DNA from: Branchiostoma lanceolatum
Taxonomy: Eukaryota; Chordata; Leptocardii; Amphioxiformes; Branchiostomatidae
Direction: 5' to 3'
Assembly: GCF_035083965.1 (NCBI RefSeq)
Contig: NC_089724.1
Coordinates: 4,140,001-4,204,000, forward strand
DNA: 64,000 nt
In this document: positions 22,779-36,237 of the stretch, piece after piece
Layout of the letters: each line of letters opens with the position of its first letter
How positions within the stretch are numbered: position 1 is the stretch's first letter
The notes under the pieces: model-generated
The model's database searches: none
Seen by the model: only the letters and a program-made list of their open reading frames with translations
What the model was told of the DNA's origin: nothing
Position numbers and translations under genes: made by a program

Positions 22779-23053
22779 TGTACCCGACAGTGTAAAAAAA
22801 AAACGAATTCCTGAGCAAGTTACTCCTGGGCCGACAGCAGCTGCAAGTTTGCGTGTTTACAGCTTTGTTGCTATTTTCATTATATACATGTAATGTTGTT
22901 TGACGTTGTCCGCTTCGGTCGTGTTCATCCACACAATGAAAAAGAGCAAACATCCTAAACATGGGGACCAATTCCACCTGACGCACTCAACACCTGGATA
23001 GTACTACAGGCCACGGTCGTGTTCACGTTGACAATGTGTTAGTCAACAGTCAC
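22779..23053. repeat. ~275-bp direct repeat, left copy
   Basis: Runs from ACCTGTACCCGACAGTG to GTTAGTCAACAGTC and is about 96% identical to 25118-25392 in the same orientation. It may be a terminal repeat of an insertion or a local duplication. It has no clear TG...CA ends with target duplication, so an LTR call is not secured. Confidence 0.75.
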
Positions 23054-23089
23054 GAACTCCAGCTCCCTCCGCTGAAAGAACGGAAACAC

Positions 23090-23153
23090 GACGTGTGTGT
23101 ATGTGTGTGTGTGTGTGTGTTTCTGTGCGTCTGCGTGCCCATGTGTCTGTGAA

Positions 23154-23184
<31 letters not shown>

Positions 23185-23248
23185 CTGTGCGTCTGTGTGC
23201 CCATGTGTCTGTGAATGTGTTTGTGTGTGTGTCTGCTGTCTGTGTGTG

Positions 23249-23289
<41 letters not shown>

Positions 23290-23340
23290 CTGCTGTCTGT
23301 TTGTATCTCTCTGTCTCTTCATGTGTGTTTGTGTGTGTGC
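23090..23340. repeat. (TG)n / (TC)n microsatellite
   Basis: Alternating TG tracts with TTTCTGTGCGTCTG(C/T)GTGCC inserts, then ~35 bp of (TC)n. Open frames through it are spurious. Confidence 0.9.
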
Positions 23341-23599
23341 CTTTAAGTCTTGGTGCTCTTTTCTTTGTAATCAGGTATTTCGTTTAATCATACATCATAC
23401 ATTATTGTAACGCTGAAATTTCCAAATAAAACGATGACAAAGTGTTATGATTTTGGAATATCATAATAACTCATTTTTTCAGTATCAATCAGGTTGTACA
23501 CTTTGACATTTCCCTGTATTCTTTTTCCTCAATATGTGTTAGATGTTATAAGAAAACAATATTTTGACTTATGAATGCCGGTGGAGCGAGTTTTTATTT

Positions 23600-24135
23600 T
23601 TTTTTATTCTGTCATATTCATCCAGGGCAGCCCTACTCAGTGGTTACCACTGCTTTTCAGAGGGGCCCTGCGTACATAAAATAGCTGATAATGCAAACAG
23701 AAATATCAACATATAGAAATAATAATAATGATCATAATGAAAACAATGAAGGTACTGATAACAATAGTAAATAAATGATAACAATCATAGTACAAATCAT
23801 AATACAAATCATAATACAAGTCAAATCATAATTCCATCCGTTCCTTGTCATTGAGGGGTCAGGGGTCATGTCAGCCATTGCCAGGTGTTACATTTGTTTT
23901 TAAAGACAGACATGGATGTAGAAGTCTTTATAGATTGTGGCAGACGGTTCCACATGATAGCACCTCTATATGAGAACTTGCGCTTTCCACATTCAAGGCG
24001 TAGTAGCGGCAGTTTCAGGGATAGATTCAGACTGTGTGGATGTAGGTAATGTAGATGTCTGGGCGTACCAAGATCTTTGCCAACAACCGCATTGTTTGGC
24101 GATGAAATGTTAAGTCTTCCACTTACGTCCCTTTA
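23600..24135 (-). pseudogene. Minus-strand LINE 3' fragment
   Basis: Read on the minus strand, broken frames contain LECGKRKFSYRGAIMWNRLP, followed by KTSTSMSVFKNKCNTW, the terminal RT-tail signature of CR1/L2-like LINEs. The 3' end runs into a T-rich stretch at ~23590-23610 (A-rich on the element's own strand). Confidence 0.65.
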
Positions 24136-24749
24136 GGGGGGGGGGGAGAAAATTCGCCTTGTTCTAGAGTTGATGGGTCACGAGATCCGATGTCGAAAGC
24201 AGCAAACAGGAACATCTAGTACTGGTAACGTAACATGACCAATTATCGTGCAGGACAAGTTATCGTCCAGTTTGGGTCATGTCCACATGTCGAGGTGTAT
24301 TATGGCAAAGCCTGTTCTCATGAGCAATAAAGATCGTGATAAGTATGATTCCTTGCCATCTCTCTCTTTTATACTAAATAATGAAAGAGGTTTACGTCCA
24401 GCGACATTACAGAATGAACTCCTGAACCAGTAACAACAAGTTGCACGGAAGCGCCATGCATGACGAATTTCATATGTAGTTCGACGCCGCGTACTTCATC
24501 ATGCTTTTCTAACACGATAGCTAGTATCTTTTAAAAGTAGCTGACGTTAAACCTTTCTTTGATGTCCAGACTATCCATAGTGATTCGAGGTTTGAAGCTC
24601 TTGTCAGTTTTAGGAAGGTTTGATACAACCTAGCGACCCCCGCTCTGATTGTTCCTTTTTTTGCACGGCATAACATCATGGCCATGAGTTGATCACGTGA
24701 ACGCCACGTGCCGCTGATGTCGGGGAAGTTCACTACAAAACGTTTTTCT

Positions 24750-24840
24750 AGTTTTACCTGGAAGACGTGCACAGAACACCTGTCCAAGCCAAAAGGTGTC
24801 TCACCTGCGAGTGTTCTGTGCACGTCTTCCAGGTAAAACT
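24750..24840. repeat. 30-bp perfect-stem inverted repeat
   Basis: AGTTTTACCTGGAAGACGTG begins the left arm; the right arm ends CACGTCTTCCAGGTAAAACT. The loop is about 30 bp. It lies between the two 275-bp direct repeats. Confidence 0.75.
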
Positions 24841-25117
24841 GGAGTACCCTTGACTTGAAATGGGAGAAAAACTCGAGTCTGGAGTCACGACGGGGTAAGG
24901 CGCTTGTGTGTGATGACGTCTCACATAGGGATGTATTTTGGACTCTCACAAGAACGTCCTTTGCGCCGGCTTTAGTATATGTTTATTCTCGCTCTGATTT
25001 CAGTACAAATTCAATATCCATCAGTTTACAGTGAACGCATCTACATTATAACTACCTTCAAGTCCCAATCATATCTGCATTGTTCCGTTATAACCACCCT
25101 TTGGTCTAAATACACAG

Positions 25118-25392
25118 GCACCTGTACCCGACAGTGTAAAAAAACGAATTCCTGAGCAAGTTACTCCTGGGCCGACAGCAGCTGCAAGTTTGCGTGTTTA
25201 AAGTTTTGTTGTTATTTTCATTATATACATGTGATGTTGTTTGACGTTATCCGCTTCGGTCGTGTTCATCCACACAATAAAAAAGAGCAAACATCCTAAA
25301 CATGGGGACCAATTCCACCTGACGCACTCAACACCTGGATAGCACTACGGGCCACGGTCGTGTTCGCGTTGACAATGTGTTAGTCAACAGTC
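25118..25392. repeat. ~275-bp direct repeat, right copy
   Basis: Partner of 22779-23053, about 2.34 kb away start to start. Confidence 0.75.
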
Positions 25393-25599
25393 CGAAGTAC
25401 CTGGGGACATAATAAAACACTTAGACAGGCTGCAAATACAAACCATTTCAAGTACCTAACAAATAACGTCACCATTCCCCTAAGCCGGGATGTTTGGTGG
25501 ACCCGCTTGACTGTGCGCTGGCTCATCACCTCCCTCATACTCGCTGGTCCGTCAGTCACGACTACCGGTCACGACTACAAGCATGGCTTGCTGTGCCCT

Positions 25600-25770
25600 C
25601 CCTATAAATTCACGCGCTGTGCGTGGCAGCAGTGAGAGTTGGATCGATCCTGTACATGTGTACAGGACAGGTGGACCCAGACGAGCCCCGTTCCGAGAAC
25701 CTACAGACACCGATACTGTCGGGCCCTGAGCTACTACATACGCGTCGAGTGCCGAACAGAGCCTAGGTAG
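25600..25770 (+). promoter_or_regulatory. Candidate TATA promoter and non-coding first exon
   Basis: CCTATAAATTC at ~25602 is followed ~28 bp later by CAGCAGTGAGAG (possible start site), and then a GAGCCTAG/gtagg donor at ~25767. The spacing fits a TATA promoter. The next likely exon begins near 26242. Confidence 0.35.
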
Positions 25771-26241
25771 GAACTAACCTTACGGATTTTCTAAGTCTCT
25801 TTAGATTCACGGGGTGGTTTCGGTCAAATGAAGAATCCGAGGTGGGTTATTTTAAGATTCGCGGTTGACGATGTGTAGGAAATGATACTAGTAGTATAAA
25901 AACTCTCGTGGACATATCAAATTAGAATTTTCCGGCCACGTGCATCGAGACAACTTGCACGTGGCAATCAAAGAGTAGAGACATTTGAAGCGCTTTGATG
26001 GTCAACAGGCCGGATTCCTTTATCACCTCCCTCTGCGAGGGTCCGCGGGGATTAACAATTCTCATGGAAATACATGTTTAGTATCACAAAAAGTCGGTAT
26101 CTTTTCGGCCAACTTCAATCAGTTTGCCAGAGTGTACGCGCGGTTTGATAATGTAGCACTCAAAAATGAAATAAAAGTACTTTTGTTCTACTGTCGGTGT
26201 GTTCATTTAACAGACAACTAGACGATAAACTATAAGAATCA

Positions 26242-26695
26242 GGCAGGTCAACTTCATTCCAACTGCGAAACTATACCGTGCGTCATCATGTTGAACTGGC
26301 TGAAGAAAGTGAACCCGCCGTTGCAGCGACCCACTACGCCTGGACTGCCGAGCCTTGCGGACACTGAGAATCCCCGTGCTAGCACTGCGGCAAACAGGGG
26401 GGGTACCGAAGGTAATTGTGGCCATGACAGAGGAAGAGGAAGCGCGGGAACTACGGAGCAGCGGGCAAAAAATCGCCAAGATGCACATCGCCATCGGGCC
26501 TCAGAAGACGACAGACCGCATGTCAGCAGAAGTCGACCGCTAACTCAACGAGACCACGGTCCAATATATTCATCAAAATCAGCTTCAGTTAAAGCTACGG
26601 TCACATTAAACTCACGTCGTACCTGCGATGGGGTTTCATCCGTCATGATAGCGCCGTACGTCGTACGTTTGAGAATGACCGGGTGCAATCGTTAA
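26242..26695 (+). other. Candidate coding exon, unidentified, probably decayed
   Basis: After an ATCAG acceptor, an ATG at 26288 opens MLNWLKKVNPPLQRPTTPGL and stays open to 26695, but the later part has low-complexity, out-of-frame character. A +1 frame reads VPKVIVAMTEEEEARELRSS, and at ~26767 a related piece reads AENREVAKVNADVAELS before a stop. This pattern suggests a frameshifted, partly duplicated gene or transposon-encoded protein. Family not recognised. Confidence 0.3.
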
Positions 26696-27660
26696 GGTAT
26701 ATAAAGTTGTGGTCGCATATATCGTAGGTACATCGTACGATGGTGTTTTTTTAGTGTACTTAGCGGAAAACAGGGAGGTAGCGAAGGTGAATGCGGACGT
26801 GGCAGAGCTGTCCTAGACCTTTTTCGGCGGTTGTTGTTTTTTTCAACCGCTTGAGAATTCCTCGCCGTCAATCGTGTAAGAGGACCTACGACGAATGTGA
26901 GTGCACCGTTTGTAAAATTCATTGATCAAGCGGGTGGAGTTGCTGACGGAAAACATGTTAATCCCAAAGCGTCACGTTGAGCGTTAGTAATTTTTTGTTC
27001 TGGCTGCCGAGTTTTTCCTCCATTTCAATGTTACCTGCGACTACGAATAGCGGAGAGTGTGGGTAAATATTCTTTTTCCGGTCTGTTATTGAAAAAATGT
27101 CCCTTTTGAAAAATGTCTGTGGTATTTCAAGTTCTTTTACCTTCCAGCTTTTATTCCTATCCGAGACATCTCGTGTTCAATTTAGTATTTTTTTTCACGT
27201 GACTGTTTGTAGTTTTGTTAAAAGATGTTCGCCTTTTTATCTTGTAAAGCCCTCGTCACAAATCAAGAACTGAGTTCGGTCGAAATATCTGCGAGCTCCA
27301 AACGGGCATTTTCGGCAAAGTACGACCCACGTCCTGTCGATTACGGGGGATTCGGGCGATTTTTAGCAGCTCGGCCAACGTTCGCGAGTCACGGGAAGCT
27401 GGTCTTAAATTCAGCGAGACCTCGACCGAGCAACGGCTAACACTCGGCCAATAGTCAGGAGGCAATCCGACGATTTTAGTCAGCTTTAATCAGTCGGAGG
27501 TGCCCAAACTCTTCAGCCTCGCTCGGCTTCCTACGATAATCGGACATCCTACAATAATCGTCGGTATTCCACTCGACTTTTGAATAGTTGGGCGAGCGTC
27601 GTGCTTTGACCAAACTCCACCTGTAAGCTAATCAATTTGACACCTAGTCTGGTTGAACAT

Positions 27661-28720
27661 GTAACGTTGGGTAACATAAATTCGTGGGGTACTTAAATTC
27701 GGGATTTTTCGAAAACGGGGTATTTAGGGATATGTGCTAGATGCAACATCAGTAATATCGCTAGAAATGCAAACTTGACAGACTAACGTATTCAGAACAC
27801 TGTCTGAAAAGGTTCGATAAGCATGCATTAGAAGGCGACGAGGACAAAAACTCTCCTTCCCTTATTGGAACAGTCTGAGGGCTTCGTGGGAGAACCACAC
27901 TACATCGTTGTCGGCTGGTTTATAAGACAAATGTCACATCCGCTTCCTGCTAAACACAATCATTTACAAGACAACTTATTTTCTTAAAATTGCTGACCTG
28001 CAATTGGACTCTAAGTGTGATCAATCATCAAAACCCCTCTTTGTTCCTACAACCTACGGCACGTGTATTTTCCCGCCGCCATATCATTACCCAGAATCCT
28101 GTTGTCAAGCAGACGACAAAGCCAGGTTTGTGAGGAACACTTTTTTGTCTAAATGTTGCGTGTGATTGTGGACTGAGGACGATATTTTCCTCAAAGTTTG
28201 CTCCTAACACAACAAGGAATACATGGACATAGTAGTATTATCAATGCTACGGCATCCGGCTAACTTTCCATGAATAATGTACACGTTACCACGACGGTGG
28301 ATGTCGACTTTGACGTTCTATAGCTACCGACTCAACACACGGGTTGTTCCCGTAGGCCTGATGTGTGCGGTACGGCCGTTTTTTCGTGTATTTTTTTACT
28401 TGGACACGTCTATATCCATAGCACTCTCCTCAAGCCAAGGATGGAACGAATAGCTGCTGTATAAAATGTAATTAGCGGTAAGATATTCAAGACGAATCTT
28501 CTCTCCCGAATTAATGTTCACTCCTGTCCGACAGCACCGTCATTGTGCGTGCGGCGGACGGTAGTTTCAAGTTGAAATATTATGGTGTCAGCATGACTAG
28601 AGACAAAATCTACCATATATATGATTAGTGCAAAGATAGTACATGATACTGACAGAATAATAGAAAAAAAGGATGGTTTATTGTTCGGAAAAATCCCAAA
28701 TTTATGTTACCCAACGTTAC
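27661..28720. mobile_element. ~1.06-kb TIR DNA transposon, non-autonomous
   Basis: Ends GTAACGTTGGGTAACATAAA / TTTATGTTACCCAACGTTAC are exact inverses, and an inner GGGATTTTTCG / CGGAAAAATCCC pair extends them. No transposase frame is seen. A second copy of its left ~320 bp lies at 37290-37612, beyond the large secreted-protein gene. Confidence 0.75.
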
Positions 28721-29228
28721 CATTACTTAATTGTTTTTCAGGAATAAAGTACTGCTTGTTGTAAGGTTGTTTGTACATAAAACTTAGCGACACTTTGGTT
28801 TATAACACAATAAGATAAATAACACTGTTATTGACTTGTCTAAGAATGTTTCCTAACTTATAACGAAAGATAATTCAATTGCAAAGTGAAAGCTTCATTG
28901 AAAATAATTGATTATGAATTAAAAGGGAAAACCGAGGACAATACTTCCTGTTTCTTTTTTGCTATTGGTTAGGTTGTGTTAACTTAATAATAATGATAAT
29001 AATAATAATTTATATATTCATGAATTGAGACTGAAAAAGAACTTGACTTTCAGAACCAGCATTTATTTTCCCACAACATCAATACCAAGTTAAAGAAGAA
29101 ACACATTACAAACTAAAGCACCAAACACTGTTTCTCTGCCGAAGCACGTCCAGGTGACCAGATACAGATTAATTGTCTTTTCCGAAATGGTGTTCCATCC
29201 ATACAGGTGCAGAGAAGACAGCATCAAC
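28721..29228. other. Promoter-side flank of the large secreted-protein gene
   Basis: AT-rich, with an ATAATA-type simple repeat at ~28985-29015. No TATA box or gene is confidently placed. Confidence 0.35.
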
Positions 29229-32200
29229 ATGTGGGAGAAGTGGACGCTCGTCATCTACGCGATGGCAACATTGGGTGTTGGGACCTATGCTGGTAGGTTA
29301 ACATACGTTTATCAAACAGCGATTATGCAAATACAGGTATTGCAATTTAGATAGCATAGAGAACGAATTCCATTTTGTAATAGAAGGTAGATTACAAAGC
29401 AGAAATTATGAGGGAGAAAGGCATCACATAGACACAAGCCATATTTCTTATTTCATCCTTGCACCAAGGCACTTGTTTATACTTGATATTGAGTAGCGCA
29501 CATTTTGTCGTTTACCAACTTCTATTCCAATCAAACTGATCAGCAAGTCTGCCTGAGGCGCTGCAGCCGGTATGGTACGCCATGCCTGAGGCCATACTGC
29601 CCGGGCCGCAAGATCCGAACAACACCCTACCCGAGGAACTGGCATCGAACACCCTGACACTTCGACAACTACCAGGTAAATTCACTTGCCTCGAACCAAA
29701 CATATTCAAAGGACCTGTGTATTCTATAACAACTATACAATGTAAAGACACAACAAAAACACCGAAACGTTGATGGAAGATCTCTGTGTTCCATTTTAAC
29801 GCCCAAAGTGTAAAAATAACCAACATATACATCACCACAATGAGAACTACCACTTCGTTTATGAACATCCCATGGGAGAAGCGTCATGCGACAAAACTGT
29901 CAAAAAATGTACTAGTAGTCTTTCTTGGATATCAAAGTACTTTCTCATTCTATGTTTCTCTTCCTCATTTAGGTGGCATCCTTCCAAAGTTACAACAGCT
30001 TCTCACCGACGCAGTCGAGGGTTCCTACACCGTCAGTTCAGACTGCAGCGTTAATCTGGGACTCAGCGGATGTCGACTTGACATAACTAGCGACCCCGAT
30101 CTCTGTCTGACTGTCCGCCCTCTCCTTTCAACTGTCCTTCCGAACCTGTCGCTAGACGACTATAAGAGCGGTGTCGCTTCTGATCTGCTTGACGTGGCCG
30201 TGTCTAGTAGCTACGTTGACCGCTGTGATAAGAAATTATCTGTTTCAGGGGGAACCACACAGCCTATCACTATCGTACCTTCTGTCGTGACACTCAATGA
30301 ATTTTCTGTCGATGTCACATACACTTTTCCCTCGTCTTTCAATGCCTTGCTGAGCGGTGTGTGGTCCATCGGTGATGTCGACTTCACGGTGACAATAGAA
30401 AAATTCGACGACGGTTTTACTCTCAGTGGCACGGTAGCAGAAACTACAGGTGTAACCACTGACAGACTTATCTCTGGACTGTCATCGTTTGTTCCTGGGA
30501 ATGACATAAGCGAGTTATTCCACTTACTAAAGCTCGACAGCATCTCCGTTACAGACATAAATGTTATGGTTATGATTATGGACGGTGGATACAGCTTAGA
30601 ACTGGACTTCAAAACAAACATTCTCGACTCGCAGGTTTTCTTGTTCCTCAGCTCAGCTGATGCAGATGATGGTTCTACCAGTTATTCGTTTTCGATGGGT
30701 ATGTCTGTCAAGTCTGTCCGCTTGGGCGACCTCATCCGAGATGTAGTCGATGACAACGTTGTTGTTCCTATCATAAGCGACTTAGTCATTCCCGAGGCCG
30801 CATTGCTGGGAACGACTACTACACCAGAGCTCGATTATCCGGTACCTCTTTTGAACGAGGTAGCTTCAGAGCTGTCGAGTGGGCTGGGCATTGCCTTCAC
30901 GATGAAGCTCTCTGACGATGTTCCTTTTGGGACGTTCTTTCTCGGTTTTGACGGTAACAGGTACATGTTTAAGGTCCTTTCTGACGAGACAGTCCCTGTG
31001 TCCGCTCTACTGAGCAAAGTGATTTCCTCTTTCACGTCCATCAGTCTTCCAGCTCAGTTACCTGTTGCAGACGTTCTAGCCGGATCCCTGAAGAGCTTCG
31101 AATATGACACAGATACTAACGTCATGTCGGTTTCTGCCGATGTGGACGACTCTCTGGTCATTATAGAAAACATCCTCGTTCTTGAGGATCTAACAGCATC
31201 ATTCCAGCTTGGCAAGGCGTCGCCATCCTCCGGAAAGGATTATAACTTTGGTTTTGAATTAGAATCCGTGTGGAGCATCGGTCAGTTAACTGTCCCTTTG
31301 TCGGTCGCCAGAGATCCAACAACACTGGACTTTTCCGCATCCGGTTCTGTAGAAGATGAGTTGCCCGTAGGCGCCCTGATCCAAGAGTTCGGTGCGTCGT
31401 TTTTACCACCAGGTCCATTAAGAGACATCCTGTTTGGCATCGGCCTCGAAGACTTCTCTATAGTGGATCCCAGTGTAGCAATCGTGTTTGGGCAGGAATT
31501 TTCTGTCCATCTTGGTGGAAGTGCGGTGATCGGAGACTGGACCAGTACTGTCGAGATGATTGTGGGACGGGTGCAGAGCAAGCTGGTCATGGCGGCAGGC
31601 GTGACGTTGTCGAACATTGGCATAGTTCCGGCGGTTAGAAAACTTACAGGAATAGACCTTTCAGTAATTCCAGGAGCAAGCATTTTGTCACACACTAGCG
31701 TTGCCTTTGCGGTGTCTCCTAGCACAATGCCCCGAGATCAGCACTTGACAATGTCGTCCCCGCTGCTTGCTGATGTAAACATCAGGAAAGGAGTCAGCAT
31801 TGCAGCATCTTTTACGCTCCCACCAGATTGTGGTCAGGACGTATTTTGCAAAGTTGTGAAAAAACTGCTAGGAGCTGACATTGAACTCAAACTTCTTGCA
31901 ACCCTGACCACTGTGAGTGACCTGTACATGAAAGCGGTGATTGGAACCCCGGTGACTCTAGCTGATGGTATTGTGATGCAAGATGTGGGGTTTGAAATCG
32001 AGGTTGGGACCACCAATAATGCCATAGGAATAACTGGCTCACTGGAGTTTGAAGAACCCCCTATAATCTTGAGGGGCGGTATTGGAGTCTCGCAAAGTGG
32101 AGGGTACCTTAAAATGTCCTCGGAAGGGATGTGGAACAAAGCGTTCGGGCTTGATTTCCTTGCAATCGGTGACATAAACTTTGAGCTGTCAATTACTCCC

Positions 32201-35200
32201 GAGCCCTCTGTCATAGCGTCTTTGGAATTTGGTGGCCGTGCTATAATTGGATTCCAAAACATCCCCAGCGCTACCCCCATTGAGGGGTCTGCCTACATAG
32301 GTATAAATAAGATAGATCCACGACAGAACTACTGCTCAGGCTCTATCACTGCTCTAACCGTCCCCGCCATTCTCCGCGCTTTCGGTCAGTCCTTCCAGCT
32401 TCCGTCTTTCTTGGCAGATATCGGTTTTCCTGACGGAGCCAGGTTTTCGTTCTCCGCACTAGAGCAAACCCTTCCGAACGGTGTAGCCGTTCCACAGGGG
32501 TTCTTCTTCAAAGGCAAATTACAAATTCTCTTCTCCAGCGTGAGTGCAGACATAAAACTTGACTCAAAATCACTGTATGCCGAGGTCGCAGTGACGCCAT
32601 TCAACATAGGCAACGGCTTGATCCAGATTTCTGGATCAGGTTCCGAAACTGGCCCTATCCTTAAAGTCGAAATCAGCTGGATCCCGATACATGCAGAGCT
32701 GCTAATCGACGGGAGCGTCACCGTCCTCGGCATCCACGGCAGCACCACTGTCTCCATGGACGCATCCAGGACCTATTTTGCTATCGAAGGGAAATTCCTC
32801 AACAAATTTTCAGCATCACTAGAGATAGAGGCTCCCTACGGATCTCTGAAGGAAGCTGAGTTTTCGGCAACTGGGACCTTCAAGAACGACCTTTTCAGGT
32901 CGGTCAATCAACTCAAAACATCTTCTATCTGCGAAAGTGTAGGCTCGAGTATTTTAATCACAATAAGAAGTTAACTAATCATAACCTGTATGTGTGGAAG
33001 TGACTCATGTACCCTTTAGGTTAATCAGAAAGACTTAAATCTCGGTTGCCCAGCTTGTAATGGTGGTAGGTAATACAATGGTACACGGTATGTCTCTTCT
33101 TGAATCATAAATCTTGAGATTCTGAATCAGTATACAATTTTCTTTCAGTACCCTGCAAAACAAGGTCGAGGGATTCCTGGACAACGTCGTGAAGGAAGCA
33201 AACAAGGCCGTGACCGGTGCTCAGGATAAGGTCAAGGAAGCTCACGATGCCTGTGATGACGCAAAAAGACCCTTCAATTCCGCCAAGGCAAAAGTGAGTT
33301 CGTCAATTCGTCGTTAGTGGGCCTTTAGACTTTTGCGCAGCTTTGAAGAATGATATACACCAATTTGACTAAAGGAACTAGGACACAGACACATATGTAA
33401 GGAGGCATCAAATTAAAAAGAGCACATCCGACGGAAATCATCCTGCTGCCTTCTAGACTCTAGAAATAAACTTAAAACTAATCATTTTCGATTGGACGAT
33501 AGACCATGCCAGAGCTCTTTGAACATGATATCCGTTTTCCCTCTAACATCTATTGATAAATAACAAAATACAATCACCCATCAACGGAAATGCAAGAGCA
33601 ATTCCAAAACAGTTTATCCGGTATGCCTTCAGAACTAGGCAACTCTTATACGATATTTCACAGGTTGACAGTGCACAGCGTGACTTTGACAACGCAGTTG
33701 CAAGCTTGGAGGGAGCAGAACGAAACCTGGAGAATAAAAAGAGGAAGTTCGACGATGCCAGTAGGTCTCTGAAGAACAAGGAGGCAGGTTGCAAGCGCAG
33801 GAAATGTAAATGGTGTAAGTAGATCATTATTTTTATATGATTTGATTGCTGTTGGACGGAGGAGGATGCAAGGTTTTAAGTTCTAGCATAACAGATTATC
33901 CCTGCTTAATGTATACTTTTTCCATGTGGATTGGCGCTTGATGTAACTGATTCAGGTTTTCATACCTCATAACGAGTTCTCAAAGACACCAGATATATCT
34001 CATTCATAAGTTGTGGTGTAGGTGTTTGAAATAGTTTTGATAGAGATCCTAATCATTTGGACCTTTACGTGGTGTATGTAACCATATGGAGGGTAGCTAC
34101 AACATTGTTTAGAGTAAATGATACTAGTTTACTCACAGACTGTAACTTTTGTATCAAAATTTGATAGCAAAAAAGAAGCCATGTGGCATGTGCAATGTCA
34201 TTGTTGCACTTTCCATTGCAGGGGATGCTCCTTGTCATGCGAAAAACGCCGCACTGGCAATATGTCGAGCTGCTTTAAAGGTAAGGTCAATCAAACGCTT
34301 TCACTAAGTGGCAACATATATCCACCCACCTATTTCGCATATACAATTGTATTGACATCATCATAAATTTGTTGAGAATTAACGAAAACTTGGCATGGAT
34401 AAATGTCTTTTTTTCGGACACATGTAGCGGTGCTACTCCCTTCCTACTATTCTTGTGTGTGAGAAGTGTTTCTTTCTGGGGGGGGGGGGCATGTAGCCCA
34501 ACAATTTCAACATGTATTAACACCAAATCATAGCGAATGTAGGGCGCAACGCCACAATTACTGTGTGCAGTAATCAAACTAACCATGTCCCTGCTGAATA
34601 CTAGATTGCAAGGGGTGTAGTAGAAGCAGCCAAGAGTACGCTGGACGTTGCCAAATTTGCCGTCTCAGGCGCCCAGGAGATAGTGGACAACAGCCGCTGG
34701 ACTCTTGACGCTGCAAAGGGCGTTCTGGAAGGGACAAAAGCCACAGTGCACGGAGCGTGCGAGTAAGTGGAAACATTGCTTGCACTAATTCATACTGAAA
34801 CTCTGGAGGTTGAAATGATATCCCAATCCAAGTGCATTTGAATTGAACTAGCTTTGATTCATCATTACAATATCTGTGAATTGTTGCTCAATATTCTTTT
34901 GGTGCGTTTGAGAAATACGTTGGATTTGTTATGCCCCGAAGTAAGCTCTTCGTCTTGTGCGTGTATCTACAGCGTTGGCATCGACGCTGTGGAGTTAATG
35001 CTGACTGTTGTCAAGGAAACTCACAAGTTTGGCCTCAACGTAGCAAAGAAGGTAACTGCAAACCACCCATGAACGATAAAATCTTAGTAATTTTTGGGTC
35101 AGAATTGTGCAACCTGCCCCAAAATGATTGTCTAAATGCACTTCACACTCTTATGCTTCTTAACATTATTTAGTAACATAATGGTAAAAGAAATGTAAAA

Positions 35201-35489
35201 TTCTAAGACGGCTCTACATTTATGATGGATTGAACAGGAGTGATGATACCCTGGAATGATGATGATGATGATGAACATTAGGCTACAAAGTTTATAAACA
35301 GACTAATGTTTAGACATAACAATTAATGATGATGTTTAACATGTCTCTTTAACAAAAGCACATCGCTCATATATTTGTATCTACATATGCATACACATAT
35401 ACATATACATATACATATAGAATACAACACGGGGTATTCCGTATCACCCGAGGTACCAGCCCGACCGCGGGTTGGATCGCCCGACGGCC

Positions 35490-35550
<61 letters not shown>

Positions 35551-36237
35551 CTCCATCACCTATACACTAAAAAGGTCTGATAACATGTATATCTCCCCCA
35601 TTATCAGGCTATCAATGGCGTGCTGGGGGGAGCGCTGGACATCCGTGAGATGGGCTTCAGCGTGACCGTGGCCGTGGCACAGACTGGCAGCTTCGAGGGT
35701 TGGATGGAAGCCTCGTTCTTTAAAGCCGATCCGGTGGTAAGTGTCCGCGTTTATTCACCACATCATGAATATGATCTTTCACCTATATCAAGGAGGTTCT
35801 CAAGTTTTAATACTGTCTTTGTAACAGCTGTGGTCTGTGGGGAAGGTAGCTAAGGACTAACTTTATAACACAATGCGACAAAGGTAAAAGCTGTGTTGCT
35901 ATATGCCCTAAAAAAATCACACGTTCTGCTATATTCAATCCGAGACTCTAGCGCGTGAAAAGACTTGTTTATTGGTCTGAATACAGAAACAGAATGGATC
36001 TAAAAGCATATAACAAATACACGGACTTTTACTTTACTTTTTCAAACATGTACATGAATCATTACATTTTTTTCATACATACCTCATCCTGACTTGGAAT
36101 ATAATATACAATTAATTCCGCCTTAATCTAAGTATTGTATTATCCCCCAGACGCTGGACATCGCAATCAATATCTTCTCCATTGAGGACATGAAAGACGC
36201 CATTATTGACATGATCAAGGATATCGTGGACAAGTGA
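29229..36237 (+). CDS. Large secreted protein of unknown function, ~1309 aa, ten exons
   Basis: Exons 29229-29292, 29544-29675, 29973-32898, 33149-33293, 33664-33814, 34222-34280, 34605-34762, 34973-35051, 35608-35736, 36151-36237 join in frame to 3930 nt. Residues 1-21 (MWEKWTLVIYAMATLGVGTY) are a signal peptide. Residues ~65-1040 come from one giant exon and are strand-rich, Ser/Val/Asp-rich and nearly cysteine-free. They hold at least two related modules (compare VWSIGDVDFTVTIEKF with VWSIGQLTVPLSV, and LKLDSISVTDINVMV with IGLEDFSIVDPSVAI). Residues ~1041-1230 are charged helical or coiled-coil segments around a cysteine knot (CKRRKCKWWDAPCHAKNAAL). The C terminus (LDIREMGFSVTVAVAQTGSF) returns to strand. 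I recall a similar helical-Cys-strand tail in uncharacterised marine invertebrate proteins, but cannot name a family. Extracellular location is inferred from the signal peptide. Confidence 0.85.
35491..35547. repeat. (GT)n microsatellite
   Basis: Almost pure GT dinucleotides, in intron 8 of the large secreted-protein gene. Confidence 0.95.

Noticed and set aside
23050-23410. Cys/Val-rich and Arg/Glu-rich frames
   Set aside because: They come from (TG)n and (TC)n simple repeats.
24521-24949. 142-codon minus-strand frame as a gene
   Set aside because: It spans a long perfect hairpin, repeats itself inversely, and shows no domain or splice context.
22779-25392. LTR retrotransposon
   Set aside because: No gag/pol frames, no primer-binding site or polypurine tract seen, and no clear target duplication.
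27225-27440. Plus-strand frame of 71 codons near 27.2 kb
   Set aside because: No homology, no splice sites and isolated in repeat-rich DNA.
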